64,000 nt of DNA from Ephydatia muelleri (GCA_013339895.1 JABACO010000016.1:1220186-1284185); one strand, 5' to 3'; shown: positions 23,904-34,951, counted from the stretch's first letter. Notes: generated from the sequence alone by a model not told the origin. Translations and numbers: made by a program.

Positions 23904-24707
23904 ATGGGAGTAGGCTATGACCCAAGCACCGCCCTACATGTATTGGACGCTATCCACTATGCGCTAATAAACATCGCCACCACAACTTTCCAAGTATGTT
24001 ACTTACTTAGCTATTGTCTGATGGTGGCTGTTTACTACACTGTGTACGCTCTCGGCGTCGTAACTAAGCTGTTCGTGACCACCTCGTTCAGTTTATTTGA
24101 GTGGGTACTGCACATTCTGGTGGTGTGCGCCACTGTCTTTTTCCACTTCGTCTCGTATTCGATGCCCATATTTGCGGGGGTTGGTCATCTTACTAGATAT
24201 TTTCTCGAAAAATTGCTTCACGTAGAATCACTGCCACACCCTTTTCCATTTGATGCGATGGTTGGTGCCGTGGTAACGGTAGCCCTAATGTACGGACTTG
24301 TCCGGGGAAGCATCCGTTTGGTTGCACAACTTAGGGTGCACGCTGGAGATCAAAGTCGTCATGACCACCACAACAGAAGACAGCAACAACACCACCCTGA
24401 AGTGCAAAACCGACCAACCAGACTTCCCGCTCCAAGATCTAAAGTGAATTTGGCGAATAGAACAGATCCAGTTGTGGATGAGCCATCGTCGAGGGAGGAT
24501 GAGGATGGTGAGAGCAGACTGCTGAAGTCTGAGTTGGAGAGAGTGAAGCTTCAGAGGCTGTGTGTTGTGTGCCTTGATGGACAGAAGGAAGTTGTGCTCA
24601 ATCCATGTCGCCACCTCTGTGCTTGCAGTGTGTGTGCACCTGAGCTTGACAACTGTCCCATCTGCAGAAGACCAGTGCAAAGGTGGGAGAGAATCTATGA
24701 TGCCTGA
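23904..24707 (+). CDS. Multi-pass membrane RING-finger protein, copy 1 (probable E3 ubiquitin ligase)
   Basis: Single-exon gene of 267 aa. The N-terminal ~130 residues hold several hydrophobic segments (VCYLLSYCLMVAVYYTVYAL, WVLHILVVCATVFFHFVSY, then VGAVVTVALMYGLVRG). A basic/histidine-rich cytosolic linker follows, then a C-terminal RING (CVVCLDGQKEVVLNPCRHLC, ACSVC, CPICRRPV) ending in RIYDA. All zinc ligands of a C3HC4-type RING are present. The architecture (membrane segments first, RING at the very C-terminus) recalls RNF26, an ER-resident ligase; specific orthology is not shown. The start is the first ATG of the frame (GTG and TTG codons precede it). It is a tandem paralogue of the next gene. 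Confidence 0.8.
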   Translation: MGVGYDPSTALHVLDAIHYALINIATTTFQVCYLLSYCLMVAVYYTVYALGVVTKLFVTTSFSLFEWVLHILVVCATVFFHFVSYSMPIFAGVGHLTRYFLEKLLHVESLPHPFPFDAMVGAVVTVALMYGLVRGSIRLVAQLRVHAGDQSRHDHHNRRQQQHHPEVQNRPTRLPAPRSKVNLANRTDPVVDEPSSREDEDGESRLLKSELERVKLQRLCVVCLDGQKEVVLNPCRHLCACSVCAPELDNCPICRRPVQRWERIYDA

Positions 24708-25072
24708 CATGTTGAGAAGAAGAAAGGCCAAAACGGAAGGAGCTTCATGTATCAACTCCTCTGCTGTCAATCTTACATCCTTTTGTACCGTTGTGTATTC
24801 TTTTATGTGGTGGTCCATTCCAGTTATTAACCCACCAGATAATTAAATTCGTCTGTTCTATTAATTAAAACAATGACCGCGACCATTATTGCGTTCCCTC
24901 GTACTCTTACGTCCTACAAGTTGTATCTACAGTCTACAGTGTGTCTACCTTTTTTTTTTTTCTTTTGAGCATTGCGAACTTCCTGTGGATGGGAGCAAGC
25001 AATTCTTTGCGAGGCTGATCACCAAAGTACGGTATTCCTCGGACTCATCGCCACCATCAATTCCAAACAAGC
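24708..25072. other. Intergenic spacer between membrane-RING copies
   Basis: It contains the 3' UTR of copy 1 (its GTTGAGAAGAAGAAAGGCC and TTTTGTACCGTTGTGTATTCTT stretches recur after copy 2) and a T-rich run near 24951. No further gene is seen. Confidence 0.6.
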
Positions 25073-25699
25073 ATGTCGCTATCTTGGTTATTGGATCGGG
25101 GCTTTTTGACATTTGCGGCTGGTCTCTACGGTGTGTACGCTCTTTGTGTCCTAACTAAGCTTTTCGTGACCTTTTTGTTTAGTTTGTGTGTCTGGACATT
25201 GTACTTTCTGATGATGACGATTCACTACATAATATACGTTCTTCTTGACTTAACTAAGTTGATCGCGATCTCCTTATTCAGTGTGTGTTCCTGGGCACTA
25301 CACATTCTGACGGTATGTCTCTCTTACATTATTCTCATGTTTGAGTACGTCGGTCGCCTTACTTGGCATTTTCTCGAAAAGTTGCTTCACACTCACGTGG
25401 CAGTTGGTGCCGTGGTAACGCTTACCCTAGTATACGGACTTGTCCGGGGGAGTATGTATTTGGTTGCGCAAGTTCAGAGCTACCGTGACCAACAGCACAG
25501 CAGCAGCAAATGGCTGAAGGTTGAGTTGGAGAGAATGAAGCTGCAGAGGCTGTGTGTTGTGTGTCATGATGGACAGAAGCAAGTTGCCTTCAAGCCATGT
25601 TGGCATTTCTGTGCTTGCAGTGTGTGCGCATCCAAACTTTATACCTGTCCCGTCTGCAGAGTACCAGTGCAAGGAAGTGAGAGGATTTATGATGCCTGA
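25073..25699 (+). CDS. Multi-pass membrane RING-finger protein, copy 2
   Basis: Single-exon gene of 208 aa, paralogous to copy 1 and 365 bases downstream. Shared stretches include VYALCVLTKLFVT, WALHILTVC, a VGAVVTLTLVYGLVRGS-type segment and a C-terminus ending RIYDA. It has four or so hydrophobic segments and a much shorter linker, lacking the histidine/glutamine-rich part of copy 1. The RING keeps CVVC, PC, H, C, CSVC and CPVC, but the usual CRH is CWH and the third helix is altered (CRVPVQ for CRRPVQ), so E2 binding may differ. Probable membrane E3 ligase or a diverging duplicate. Confidence 0.75.
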   Translation: MSLSWLLDRGFLTFAAGLYGVYALCVLTKLFVTFLFSLCVWTLYFLMMTIHYIIYVLLDLTKLIAISLFSVCSWALHILTVCLSYIILMFEYVGRLTWHFLEKLLHTHVAVGAVVTLTLVYGLVRGSMYLVAQVQSYRDQQHSSSKWLKVELERMKLQRLCVVCHDGQKQVAFKPCWHFCACSVCASKLYTCPVCRVPVQGSERIYDA

Positions 25700-26197
25700 T
25701 GTGTTAAGAAGAAGCAAATTGCTATGGTCAAAATGGGTGGAGCTTTATGTATAACGTCCTCTGCTTTTTACTAACTCCTTTTGTACCATTGTGTATTCTT
25801 ATGTGGTTCCATTCCAGTTATTAACCAAATATACCCACTGCAGCATGAGATTGTGCTTTGAAGCAACTATAACCCAGTATTAGAATTAGTTAGTCAGCTT
25901 ATAAAGCTTACAATATAACTAGGCAGATTAAACAAATGTCATGTTACACCAGAGCCATAACATGAATTGAAATTGTGGCCAACTATTCAAGATGAACAAA
26001 TAGTAAAAAGTGAGGTCACTCAAGCTGAACTGTTAAAATTCACTGGAGGACACAGCTCATTGATGATGATAATTTGAATAACTTAAGCTCCTTTCCACAT
26101 GACATGAAGAGGTCTAATGTGCCCCACTTTTGAAGTCTCATTTGGTGACACAGTCTTCTTCTGTATCGTTTGTGTTTCGTTTATGTTGCCCAAAAAG
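25700..26197. other. Intergenic region after membrane-RING copy 2
   Basis: The first ~100 bases are the duplicated 3' UTR. The rest is AT-rich and shows no coding signal. Confidence 0.6.
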
Positions 26198-26257
26198 TGC
26201 AGAGAACCAGTGCAAAGATGGAGAGGATTTATGATGTCTGATGCGTCAAGAAGAAGG
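26198..26257 (+). pseudogene. 3' remnant of a third membrane-RING copy
   Basis: About 60 bases (AGAACCAGTGCAAAGATGGA and onward) match the last codons and start of the 3' UTR of the two genes upstream, including the ATTTATGATG that encodes the IYDA end, but nothing further 5' remains. It indicates at least one more duplication followed by loss. Confidence 0.7.
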
Positions 26258-26442
26258 TAAGTTCACTGATGGTATCAATATCTGATTATCATGCATGTAG
26301 TGATGTGTACTTGTTCAAGTTGTTCCCAGCATTTTAATCATTGCCGAACCAAATATGTGCACAGCAGCATGAGGTTGACCTCGGATTGCACACCATGCAT
26401 GCACAGTACTGACAGCATCATAACATTGTCTGCTTTAATATT

Positions 26443-26740
26443 ACAAGTAAATAAAAACATTCTCTAATGAGAAAGTTGTTGGTATATAGGATTGACCAAT
26501 GGTGGTGTAAAAAGCACAGAAACAAGAGTGACAGAAATTTGACTGGAAAATTGAAATAGGCCTATATTTAGCCCATTACTCAGGCATGTACTGTTATAAC
26601 ATTAGTGTGCTAAATATAGGCCTATTTCAATTTTCCAGTCAAATTTCTGTCACTCTTGTTTCTGTGCTTTTTACACCACCATTGGTCAATCCTATATACC
26701 AACAACTTTCTCGTTAGAGAATGTTTTCATTTTACTTGTT
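26443..26740. mobile_element. Foldback element of about 300 bp
   Basis: Arms of about 125 bases are near-perfect reverse complements. The left begins ACAAGTAAATAAAAACATTC at about 26444; the right ends in the complementary GAATG...ACTTGT at about 26738. A spacer of about 40 bases sits at 26573-26613. No coding capacity. Likely a MITE. Confidence 0.8.
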
Positions 26741-26788
26741 TCATAAGTTTTTTCCTCTGGCGTCTTTATAAGTGGTCACAAATTGATT

Positions 26789-27259
26789 TTAATTTTCGAA
26801 GGGAGGGAGGTTAAAAAATGTAATAATAGAAATTATATGTATAGAGGAGTTCTTAATGTTATTTACTGTTCGGCCTTGTCCTCTTTGTCTCCCCCTGCCT
26901 CTTCTATGGCCGCGGCAGCCTGGTTCTGGCCATGGGAGCCATGCGGGTGGTGGTGGCAGCGGCCAGGGTGGCAGCATGCGAAGTGGTGGTGGGGGCACTG
27001 GTACCAATGCTGGTGCCGGTGGTGGGGCTGGTGCTGGTAGCGGCGGTGCTCCTGCTTCTGCTGCTGGAGGTGGGGGCAGCTCTGCTGCTGCTTCTGTTGC
27101 TGGCGGTGGGGGCAGCGCTGCTACTACTGCTGGCGGTGGATGGTAGGGGGACAAGGCTGTATCTAGCAGCGGTGGCTGCGTAAATAGAAGAGGAGTTGGA
27201 GGATGTACTTCATCCTCCGACTCCTCTTCAAAAAATCTTTCATATTGCGAGTTTTCCAT
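26789..27259 (-). CDS. Proline/alanine-rich open frame, function unknown
   Basis: An ATG-initiated frame of 156 aa begins MENSQYERFFEEESEDEV, then becomes a long PPPP/AAAE low-complexity stretch, then a short RG-rich part (GHRRGRGRQRGQGR). It matches no family I recognise. The acidic start resembles N-termini of some transposase ORFs and the neighbourhood is transposon-rich, but there is no catalytic region. It may be chance coding in GC-rich simple sequence. Confidence 0.3.
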   Translation of the reverse strand: MENSQYERFFEEESEDEVHPPTPLLFTQPPLLDTALSPYHPPPAVVAALPPPPATEAAAELPPPPAAEAGAPPLPAPAPPPAPALVPVPPPPLRMLPPWPLPPPPAWLPWPEPGCRGHRRGRGRQRGQGRTVNNIKNSSIHIISIITFFNLPPFEN

Positions 27260-27474
27260 CTGAATCAACAGTATAGAAACAAAGTGCAAGGATTTAGTTT
27301 TTACCTTTTTCGTTCTCAGCAAGCAAAGTGCACTATTTGGCAGGTGAGTCACTTTTATACATGAAAAACCTTTACATGTGTGCCGGCTGTGCTACAATTC
27401 TATTGGTCCAATTTTGTCCGTTACATCACTGATCAGTCTACATATTCATGACCTCACAGATAAGGGGGGAGTGG

Positions 27475-27476
<2 letters not shown>

Positions 27477-27530
<54 letters not shown>
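27477..27530 (+). repeat. (GT)n microsatellite
   Basis: About 27 uninterrupted GT units. The flanks (GTGCTACAATTCTATTGGTCC before, GTGCTAAAATTCTATTGGTCC after) are copies of each other, so the tract sits inside a short tandem duplication. Confidence 0.9.
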
Positions 27531-27531
<1 letters not shown>

Positions 27532-27947
27532 GCCAGCTGTGCTAAAATTCTATTGGTCCAATTTTATCTATTCACCAGATTGGTCTGCATAACTCATGAC
27601 CCCCCAAAGGTGCCATTACAAGGAGTAGCTATATGGGAGAAGGATATGGTTGCAGTAATTTTCAGTGCTCAACCCTAGCAAATGCAATTAAATTCATACA
27701 CAGTTGCAGGCGGGCTGCCGTTGTACATCAGATAAGGAAAGCCTTTTTGTACATCAGATTAAGGATGACACCCCTATATTCTATAGACAGGTCACAAAGG
27801 ACTGTACACAACAGTTGGGTCACCATGCATGCTTTACATGTGAAGTGAATGGCAGATCCCTTACATGCGTGCTGTACACATGTTGCATGCACATCTTCCT
27901 ATAGCTTTTTAATGCTAGTGCAATACAACATGCCATGCATGACATAC

Positions 27948-28324
27948 CTTTGGGTGGTAGTGGTAGTTCGGTGACCCCTGCGATACCGCTTCCTCTCGGC
28001 AGCACGTTTAGCCAATCGGACAGCGGGGTCATTCCAATACCGATTCCTTTCAGATGCCTTAATGGCAGCTGAATTGTCCTCATATTTCTGCCTTTTAACA
28101 GCACGGTTCTCCTCGACGTCCTCTTGATATCGCTGCCTTTTAGCAGATTACTTAGATTCAATATCTGCGTTGTAGCTGTCGCGTACAGAGGCCTTCTTCT
28201 TTTCGGGATCGGCCTTGTAGCGCGCTCGGGCTTTAGCCTTGTTTTCTTGCGATAAAATATCGTCTTGCTTTTGAAGGTATTCCGCTCGTTGCTTAGATCT
28301 CTTCTTTCGATTACGCGAAGGCAT
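27948..28324 (-). pseudogene. Degenerate basic-repeat ORF, probably the N-terminal exon of a transposon protein
   Basis: Read on minus from the ATG at 28324 the frame starts MPSRNRKKRSKQRAEYLQ and continues with repeated R-x-x-Y-x-x-D/N units (ARYKADPEKKKASVRDSY, RYQEDVEENRAVKRQKYED, RYWNDPAVRLAKRAAERKR), ending at a GTATGT donor (27947-27942). An in-frame TAA at 28148-28150 breaks it. Such arginine/tyrosine repeats commonly precede replicase or transposase ORFs in invertebrate repeats (recalled pattern). No downstream exon was found. Confidence 0.55.
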
Positions 28325-28637
28325 TTAACTTCACCAGCCAAAGTATCGATTAAACTGCGATAGGAACACCAAATAAATAAATTTCGTGCAGGTTGGAGTA
28401 TTTATACTGCAAGCTGTACAAATAACTTCATTGAACAATAATAAACCAAATAAACTTCTGCAATAACTTCATACCAATTCTTATATAGAACTTGCTACCG
28501 CATGAGGTACTTCTCGCTGTAGTTTCTTTCTAGATGTCTATATGACCTTAAAGGGCACCGTGCAGGTGAATTCTGAAGATATTGGTGCTATTGCCGTTCT
28601 TCAAAACCGATTGTAGCTCGTGTTACACCTTCCTAAA

Positions 28638-28638
<1 letters not shown>

Positions 28639-28670
<32 letters not shown>

Positions 28671-28745
28671 GAAGAAGAAGAAGAAGAGGAGGAGGAGGAG
28701 GAGGAGGAGGAGGAGGAGGAGGAGGAGGAGGAAGAGGAGGAGGAA
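28639..28745 (+). repeat. Compound trinucleotide repeat (AAT)n(AAG)n(AGG)n
   Basis: AAT units change to AAG and then GGA/AGG units over about 105 bases. Any open frame here is low-complexity N/K/R and not a gene. Confidence 0.95.
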
Positions 28746-28809
28746 AAAGGAATCTCTAAAAGCACATCGTTTCATGACACGGAACAAACGTAGAACTGTA
28801 GATCTTTGA

Positions 28810-30030
28810 GTTCTCGTTACATCGCGACAAAGAGATAAGCGATCCGTTTCTCCGTTGTCCCTTGATCAATGATTCATTAGTTATTTGGGACAGTGTCCAC
28901 CTAACGCCCAGATTTTCAAATTTTGATCAAAGGGATGGTCAAGTTTTCTACAAAACAATTTTTACGCACTGAAAATCGGGCGGTTACACACCTCTGAATA
29001 TTTAATTAGGTCGACGTATCTTTATTCGGAAATTTTATCAGATAATACTACCTACGTACGGTTTTAAGTGCCGTGATTCGATAAACAAAATACAAGATCC
29101 CATTATTGCCGATACGCTGTAAACTATCAATTGGATTTTAGCGACCGTATTTGGTAAGAGCTGGCCAACCAACACATACAACGTAGAGAAGCCGCATGAC
29201 GGCGAATACCTGAAACTGCTGACGCTTAGAAAGCTCATACAAACTAAGATGACGCTCACTCGTTCCCAAACTCCAAAAAAGTTTCTCGTCCTTGTAAATA
29301 TTACAGACCTACATTTAGCAAGTTCAAGAAACCGTATAGATCTGTAATACTTATAAGTTCATAGTTGCATAATTTCAGTAATCCCTTGTTTCCTTACAAA
29401 TCATACATCTACACCAAGTAAATATGCGTTTTTGCGGCAATGTTCCCATCCAAGTCATTAACCCCCTAATTGGGACGTGATTTGGAACCAGTGTTATTTT
29501 AATATCTAGGAATGTTATCATTAATACGGTACGTTGCACCTTGTCATCTCTTACACTGGTGCTGTCACAACACGTGCACGCGCAGGCTGTGGATAGAATT
29601 GTCGTGGTGTGCATGGCGCAGTACCGGTAATTAAATGTACTAGTCTCGTCCCCAGACCAACACGACGTAAACGATTATCGGTATAATCTACAAATGTGGG
29701 TCAGCCTTTGAACCATGCACACGCAAAACCGCCTCCTGAATATGCGTATCTTGCTCGCACATTCCCACTTCGATGTCTAATTGAGCAACACCTTCCACTT
29801 GAAATCAGGTAATCAGCAACTTGCATGTATTATTAAGGTTACGTCAGCGTCATTACATATATACACATCCGTCCCAATGTTTTTGGACGCTCAGCTCGGA
29901 ACAAGTGCGTCGTTCTTATTTCCCAGACCCACTTTCTACGTAGCGGTGATGTAATCCACCCGTAGCTGTTGGGAATATGAGTCTGGGTACGAGACTACGT
30001 ATATACCGTATAGTATTGTAATATGCATGC
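28810..30030. other. Intergenic region without recognisable genes
   Basis: AT-rich. It contains two copies of the GTCTGGGTACGAGAC-type motif in opposite orientation (29643-29656 and 29981-29995), about 340 bases apart, which could be ends of a small non-autonomous element. No convincing ORF. Confidence 0.5.
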
Positions 30031-30138
30031 ATCTGACCATAGATACAACAGACAGGGATTGGAAACACCAATGATTTCAATGGAAAGAGGCTCGTTTCGC
30101 ATGTAACCCCGTAACCGCGGAATAACGATAAGTAAAGA

Positions 30139-31745
30139 TGGCGGAATCGACAGCAAGAGCTTGTGTTAAGCGCTATACGTAGCGTTATGGACAAATACAG
30201 TGGGTGTCAATCTGCTCTATCTGAGTTTCTTAAGACATGTGAAGAGGCTGGCAATGGTATGCATTGTAACTTCAGCCGCAAATTAATTGGAAGAATGCGT
30301 GCCAAAATATGCTTGAAAAAAAGAACGGCATTACGATGGTTCCAGGCCCGTAGCCAGGGGGGTGCAAACGGGTGCAATTGCACCCCCCCACTGGATGCAA
30401 GGTCCGCTTGGCAGGCTATGAATATTATGCACTTGATTGTTTATTGCAGTGCAATCTACATGTACATGTACACATATTAACGAGATCTGCCATGCAGTTG
30501 TCTGCATGTATATTGTGCACGTGTGCATGTAAGAGCACTGGTACTATCCAAATGCAGGATCGGAAAGATGACTACAAGGCATCATGCATGTATCATATTC
30601 GACGTAAACAGCTCCCTATCTAGTCAGTAACCCATCCCAAATGCAAGAACTCCGACATTCCCTCCTATATTAGAGATTATTCCATACAAAAAGATGCCTG
30701 TTACAGTTGTCGTCCTGCTGTGCACAATAGTCAAGTGGAATCTAAGCATCTGTGCTCACAGGCATGGAAATCATAATTTACAACGTTTTTGTAGTTTTAT
30801 GCATCAAACAAGCGTTGGCTCTTTGCAGCACTCCCCCATACCTCCTAGCTGGACAGCATGGGGCCACCCCTCCCGCATCTTCCCCCGGTGGGGGCTTTCT
30901 CAATTTCATACAAATCCTGCATCTGGCAGTGTGTACCCTACCATACATACATGTATATTATCCTGGCTACACCACTGCATGGTTGAGTCCACTTATAACA
31001 TGCTTTGCACCCCCCGAACACGCAACCTGGCTACGGGCCTGGGTTCTACGTCTTATCTATTAAAACTCTCTCAAAATTGTGGAAAGCCTTGTTTACTGAG
31101 CTTCATTTTAGTTGTCGTCATGCAAAGTATTAATAGACAAGTCTTTAATCTCGTTCTATTAGAATACAGATGTTCTGGACAAGACCCTGCAACATTTTCC
31201 ATTGGTTGTGAAGAGGAGAACGCAATAAGGTATGCCAGTGGATATGTGGCAATGAAAATCATGAAAGAGTTTCAAAAAAAAAAAAAGTATAAAGGCTTCA
31301 GAATCTAATCCAATATGGCTGCAGTTGGTAACGAAGCTACTGTAGTTTCTATGCCTACACTACTGAGTGGATCAAGAGTGTGGATCGAGGTGGATTATTC
31401 TGTGAGAATGATGCCAGCTTTCATTTATTCCGATCTATCGAATACGTGACGCAAATAAACTTACCTTACCATATCCAATGCTCTCCATCTGATGACAATA
31501 AAGAAAGCTTACTTAAAACTATTGCTGATGATGACGATGTCCAATTCCATTGGTCAATGGCATCCATAGATGTAAGAGATGAAAATCATTCAGCAGAACT
31601 TCTTCGTATACTAGTTCAGAAGTGGATAACCATACGAGGATTTGGAATTGCATCACTTTGGCTAGAGGAGTATAAGCGCGCAACAAAGCAGACCACCAAA
31701 GAGAAGAAGGCACTGAGGAAAGAACTGAGCAAAATTGTACTAAAG
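30139..31745 (+). pseudogene. Companion ORF of the P-type transposon, function unknown (broken)
   Basis: Coding fragments appear in order: an N-terminal part from about 30139/30187 (MDKYSGCQSALSEFLKTC) interrupted at 30343 by an inserted element and resuming at 31047; CEEENAIRYASGYVAMKIMK at 31208-31270; FYAYTTEWIKSVDRGGLF...DDDDVQFHWSMASIDV...WITIRGFGIASLWLEEYKRATK to about 31745. A stop and a frame change lie between 31270 and 31350, next to an A12 run. I do not recognise a named domain; ENAIRYASGYV and RGGLF look like a family seen with sponge and cnidarian repeats (recollection only). Inside the same inverted repeats as the transposase, so probably element-encoded. Confidence 0.55.
30344..31041. 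mobile_element. Nested non-autonomous element with CAGGCCCGTAGCC ends
   Basis: Inverted ends CAGGCCCGTAGCCAGG (30344) and CCTGGCTACGGGCCTG (ending 31041) bound 698 bases with no coding. The flanks are identical 5-base duplications GGTTC (30339-30343 and 31042-31046). Removing it restores the host reading frame locally (...TALRWF then YVLSIKTL), so it inserted after the P-type element. Five-base duplications with such ends suggest a hAT-like or related superfamily. Confidence 0.8.
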
Positions 31746-31874
31746 GTCACAGCATGCATTACAAGCTATAGGCAGTTAGAAAACTATGATTTCGTATTAT
31801 CACATTCGGCAATGCACATTACACTATATATATGCATGCTGAAATATGTACATGCATCATCAATTTCAATTATA

Positions 31875-32730
31875 TTAGTGCTTCTGTCTCAGTCTTTTAG
31901 GCAGTGGGATGTCTTCAACAACTTCACAGTCATGAAAAAGACGTCTTTTGAGGCTTGAATTTCCTCGAATTGGCAACATGGCAAGGGAACCTTGGACTCT
32001 TAGTGACTGGACAGCTTCTAGACAGGTTTTGACAGAAGGATTCTCATATCAATCTCCAAGCAAACGCAAATTGCCAAAATAGTTTTCAAGTGGATCTTGA
32101 CAGAAACATGAACTTAGGATATACTGCCCGCTGACACCTTGTAGTGTTAGCAGATGGAGTGTGACTTCCACAAAAGATTTCACTACATTGTGAAGAAATA
32201 GCTTATTTCTATGTTATAATAAGCAATGGTTGAATTACCTGTCATGTGCAGTCCTTTGAGTGTCTCCTTGCTAAGACACATCAAAGCTTTCTCAGCTTCA
32301 GTAAACCCTGAACGATTATCAACACTTTCTTTCCACTCTTTTAAATATCCTAAAAACTCCTTCTCAAGCCACTGCATGAAAATAGAATAGTTAAAATGAT
32401 GCACACGAGATATGCAAAGATGATACTCACTTACAGTTAGGCATTCCTCATTAGGATCATAGTATGGACTGAGATTTGGCTTCTTTTTCTTCTTGTACTC
32501 TCCAAGATTCTTTACATTGAGACAATCAAAAAATCTATCAAACATGTCAGCAAATCGTTTAGTTTCAGAGGCACCATTGATGTTGTAAAATTCAAATGAC
32601 TGTAGGCTCCAATATACCTGCATGGCATGAAGCAATTCTAAACAAAGCACATGCATGCAGTGGATTGACATGGTGTGTAAATGGCAATGTTGTGCTAAAA
32701 AAGAATTCCAAGAGCATAAGATCAATATCC
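31875..32730 (-). pseudogene. P-element/THAP9-like transposase, C-terminal part (broken)
   Basis: On minus the sequence reads MFDRFFDCLNVKN, NLSPYYDPNEECLT, an intron, WLEKEFLGYLKEWKESVDNRSGFTEAEKALMCLSKETLKGLHMT, an intron, then a QYILSSCFCQDPLENYFG block and LPIRGNSSLKRR to a stop at 31875-31877. CQDPLENYFG and the SKET...GL..T segment are hallmarks of P-element-type transposases. A TGA at 32049-32051 interrupts the block after the DPLENYFG motif. The N-terminal DNA-binding part (THAP finger) is not recognisable between 32730 and 33371. Not functional as read. Confidence 0.75.
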
Positions 32731-34069
32731 TTGTGACCCTTCTTCAAGTGTCGTACTTAACATGCTTGAGCTTGAACTTGCGAGGCTTCTTAGTGCCCTA
32801 GATATTATAATATCCAGTATGAGATAACGTCATCTTCAAAGTCAACTATATCTATAAAGGTATATTCAAAATCTGTAGGACAAAGACTAAGGCACAGTTT
32901 AATCACTTATTAGTATTGAGGATTATAAGGTTCGGTCCAAATAGATGTACTACGATCAAAACAGGTACAACCGTCAACTGACACGTGGCGGGTAAAAGTG
33001 TCTGCTGCTATCTTGTTCCAGGTGGGAAGAATCCAGATCAGCTTTTGTGGCACGCAGGAGCAAATTAGGAATGAAATGATGGCTAATTCTCTCAAATAAA
33101 TATGAGTACACGAGCACCATGGGTACAACCCAGTTAAATCGCACGCACAGTTTGCTCTTATCGAATATTATCACACAGCTATAGCTATCACTCAACTAGA
33201 TCCTGCCATATCTCCTTTACCTCACTGCAACAATATCCTGGCTGTTCAAGAAGAATTTTAAACCCGAGACAATACAGTTAATAATTTAGCGAAACGAGCC
33301 AATAACACGGATGTGACGTCACGCCGTATATTTAGGTAGGCCGTTTCCAATCCCTGTCTGTTGTATCTATGATCTGACAAACTCTACAATGGTGCATTGT
33401 CTGCATGTCTCCTTTGCACGTGTCTCATTCCTTGTATGTCTGTCTCTTGTGCACGTGTCATAGTTGTCTGTCTGTCTCCCTAACACGTGTATTATTGTTT
33501 ATAAATGCATGTCTCTTATTCCGAACTCAGTCTCTCTCTCTTGTCTCTATGATTGTGACCCCTGATTGGAACCTAGCAATTAATTGCCGTAAATCTTTGC
33601 TATTTGGAGTTTTCGGCCGCGTTACAGTATGATCAGAAATCATGCACACGTTTTCAATCCGAAGTGTCGTTGATATCATGAATGAATACATCAATCGCAG
33701 GGGCGGATACAGGAATTCTGGAAGGGGGGGGTCCGACATGAATAATTTAAAGGGGGAGGGTGCGGGAGGGGGATGTGCCCCCTCCCGCGCGAAGCGCGGA
33801 AGCTTTTGACGGATCGTCATCCCGCACATAATTGGTGACATTCTTGAAAAGGGCGGCGAATACTGTGCGTGGTTCGGTTTGGGGGACTCTATTCTCAGTG
33901 CAACTCATAAACTGCGTATCGTAAATTAATGAGTAATCCCTATTTAACAGACTGATTTTCCTATCATGGCAGATAGCTGTGGAATTAAAATACGTATTTA
34001 TCGCCATTTCACATTTGACACTGAATGAACTAATAAAACATACAATGAATCTATACAATTACTACAAAA

Positions 34070-34870
34070 TCATTTATTGATACAAAATACAAGATTGAAA
34101 CATTTTTCTGTTGTGTTAAAAGCTTCACACACCTCATCAATATCAATATCAACATCACTATGCAAATGCATCAGTGCTAATCCAGCAAAACGCTCAGAAC
34201 TCATTGTACTTCGTAAATAGGATTTAATACGCCTCAATGCTGAAAAAGACCTTTCTGCTTTACAGCTAGACACAGGTATAGTGCAGGCAATAATTAATAG
34301 TACTCGTATGTTGGGGAAAACATCTTCATCAGCTGCATGGATACAATGTGCCAGATCTGCAGGAATGATGTTATCAAGGGATTCAGATTTTAGTTTCCAA
34401 AAACGTTGCCACTGTTTTAATTCAGATAGAAGTGATGAAGCACTAGGTAAATCACGTTCCCAAAACAACAAACATTTTGCAAGATCTTGTAAATCACTGT
34501 GATTAATTATTAATGTTGGAACTAGATAAAATAAGTGACTACCAACCATACTGTCACTATGAAATCTATTGTTTAGTACTTGTTCCATGTGATCCAAGAA
34601 TGGAATTGCCACATTAATTCTGTAATAAACTTTAGGATCTGGATTTTCTGGACCTGCATTAGCCCTGTGTTGTTGTCTTCCAGATAGACGTGGAACTGTA
34701 AGTACTATGCCTAACTCACTACCAATTCTGCTAGCATCCATAAACCAATCATGAAAATCTTTTTCAATGTTCTCTCTAAAAATTGCAATATCACTGATGA
34801 CACTGTGTATCAAGTTATAGGCATGCACAATATCCTCATCTTGCGTCTTACCCATATCTGCATGTGTCAC
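34070..34870 (-). pseudogene. hAT transposase fragment with C-terminal dimerisation domain
   Basis: A 266-residue minus-strand frame ends with the hAT family dimerisation motif (IPVSSCKAERSFSALRRIKS, then SERFAGLALMHLH). Upstream are alpha-helical residues typical of the RNase H-fold insertion region (FRENIEKDFHDWFMDASRIG). The ORF is intact but holds only the C-terminal third; the BED finger and the first catalytic acidic residues are absent. Similar to ZMYM/52-kDa-repressor-type hAT proteins (recalled). Confidence 0.75.
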
Positions 34871-34950
34871 AAAAGATAAATAACTGAAGTATAAAAAAGA
34901 AACTCCAGGCCCGTAGCGAGGTAAGTCTGAAAGGGAGGGGGACGGGGAAT

Positions 34951-34951
<1 letters not shown>

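Larger units (their letters stand above)
30038..33371. mobile_element. P-element-type DNA transposon, 3.3 kb, degenerate
   Basis: Terminal inverted repeats of 29 bases begin CATAGATACAACAGACAGGG at 30038 and end with the exact complement at 33371. They are flanked by identical 7-base target duplications ATCTGAC (30031-30037 and 33372-33378). Inside are a minus-strand transposase with P-element/THAP9-type C-terminal motifs and a plus-strand companion gene, arranged tail to tail. A 698-bp element is nested in the companion gene. Both genes carry stops, so this copy is dead. P elements usually make 8-bp duplications; 7 bp is close. Superfamily assignment rests on the protein motifs. Confidence 0.8.
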
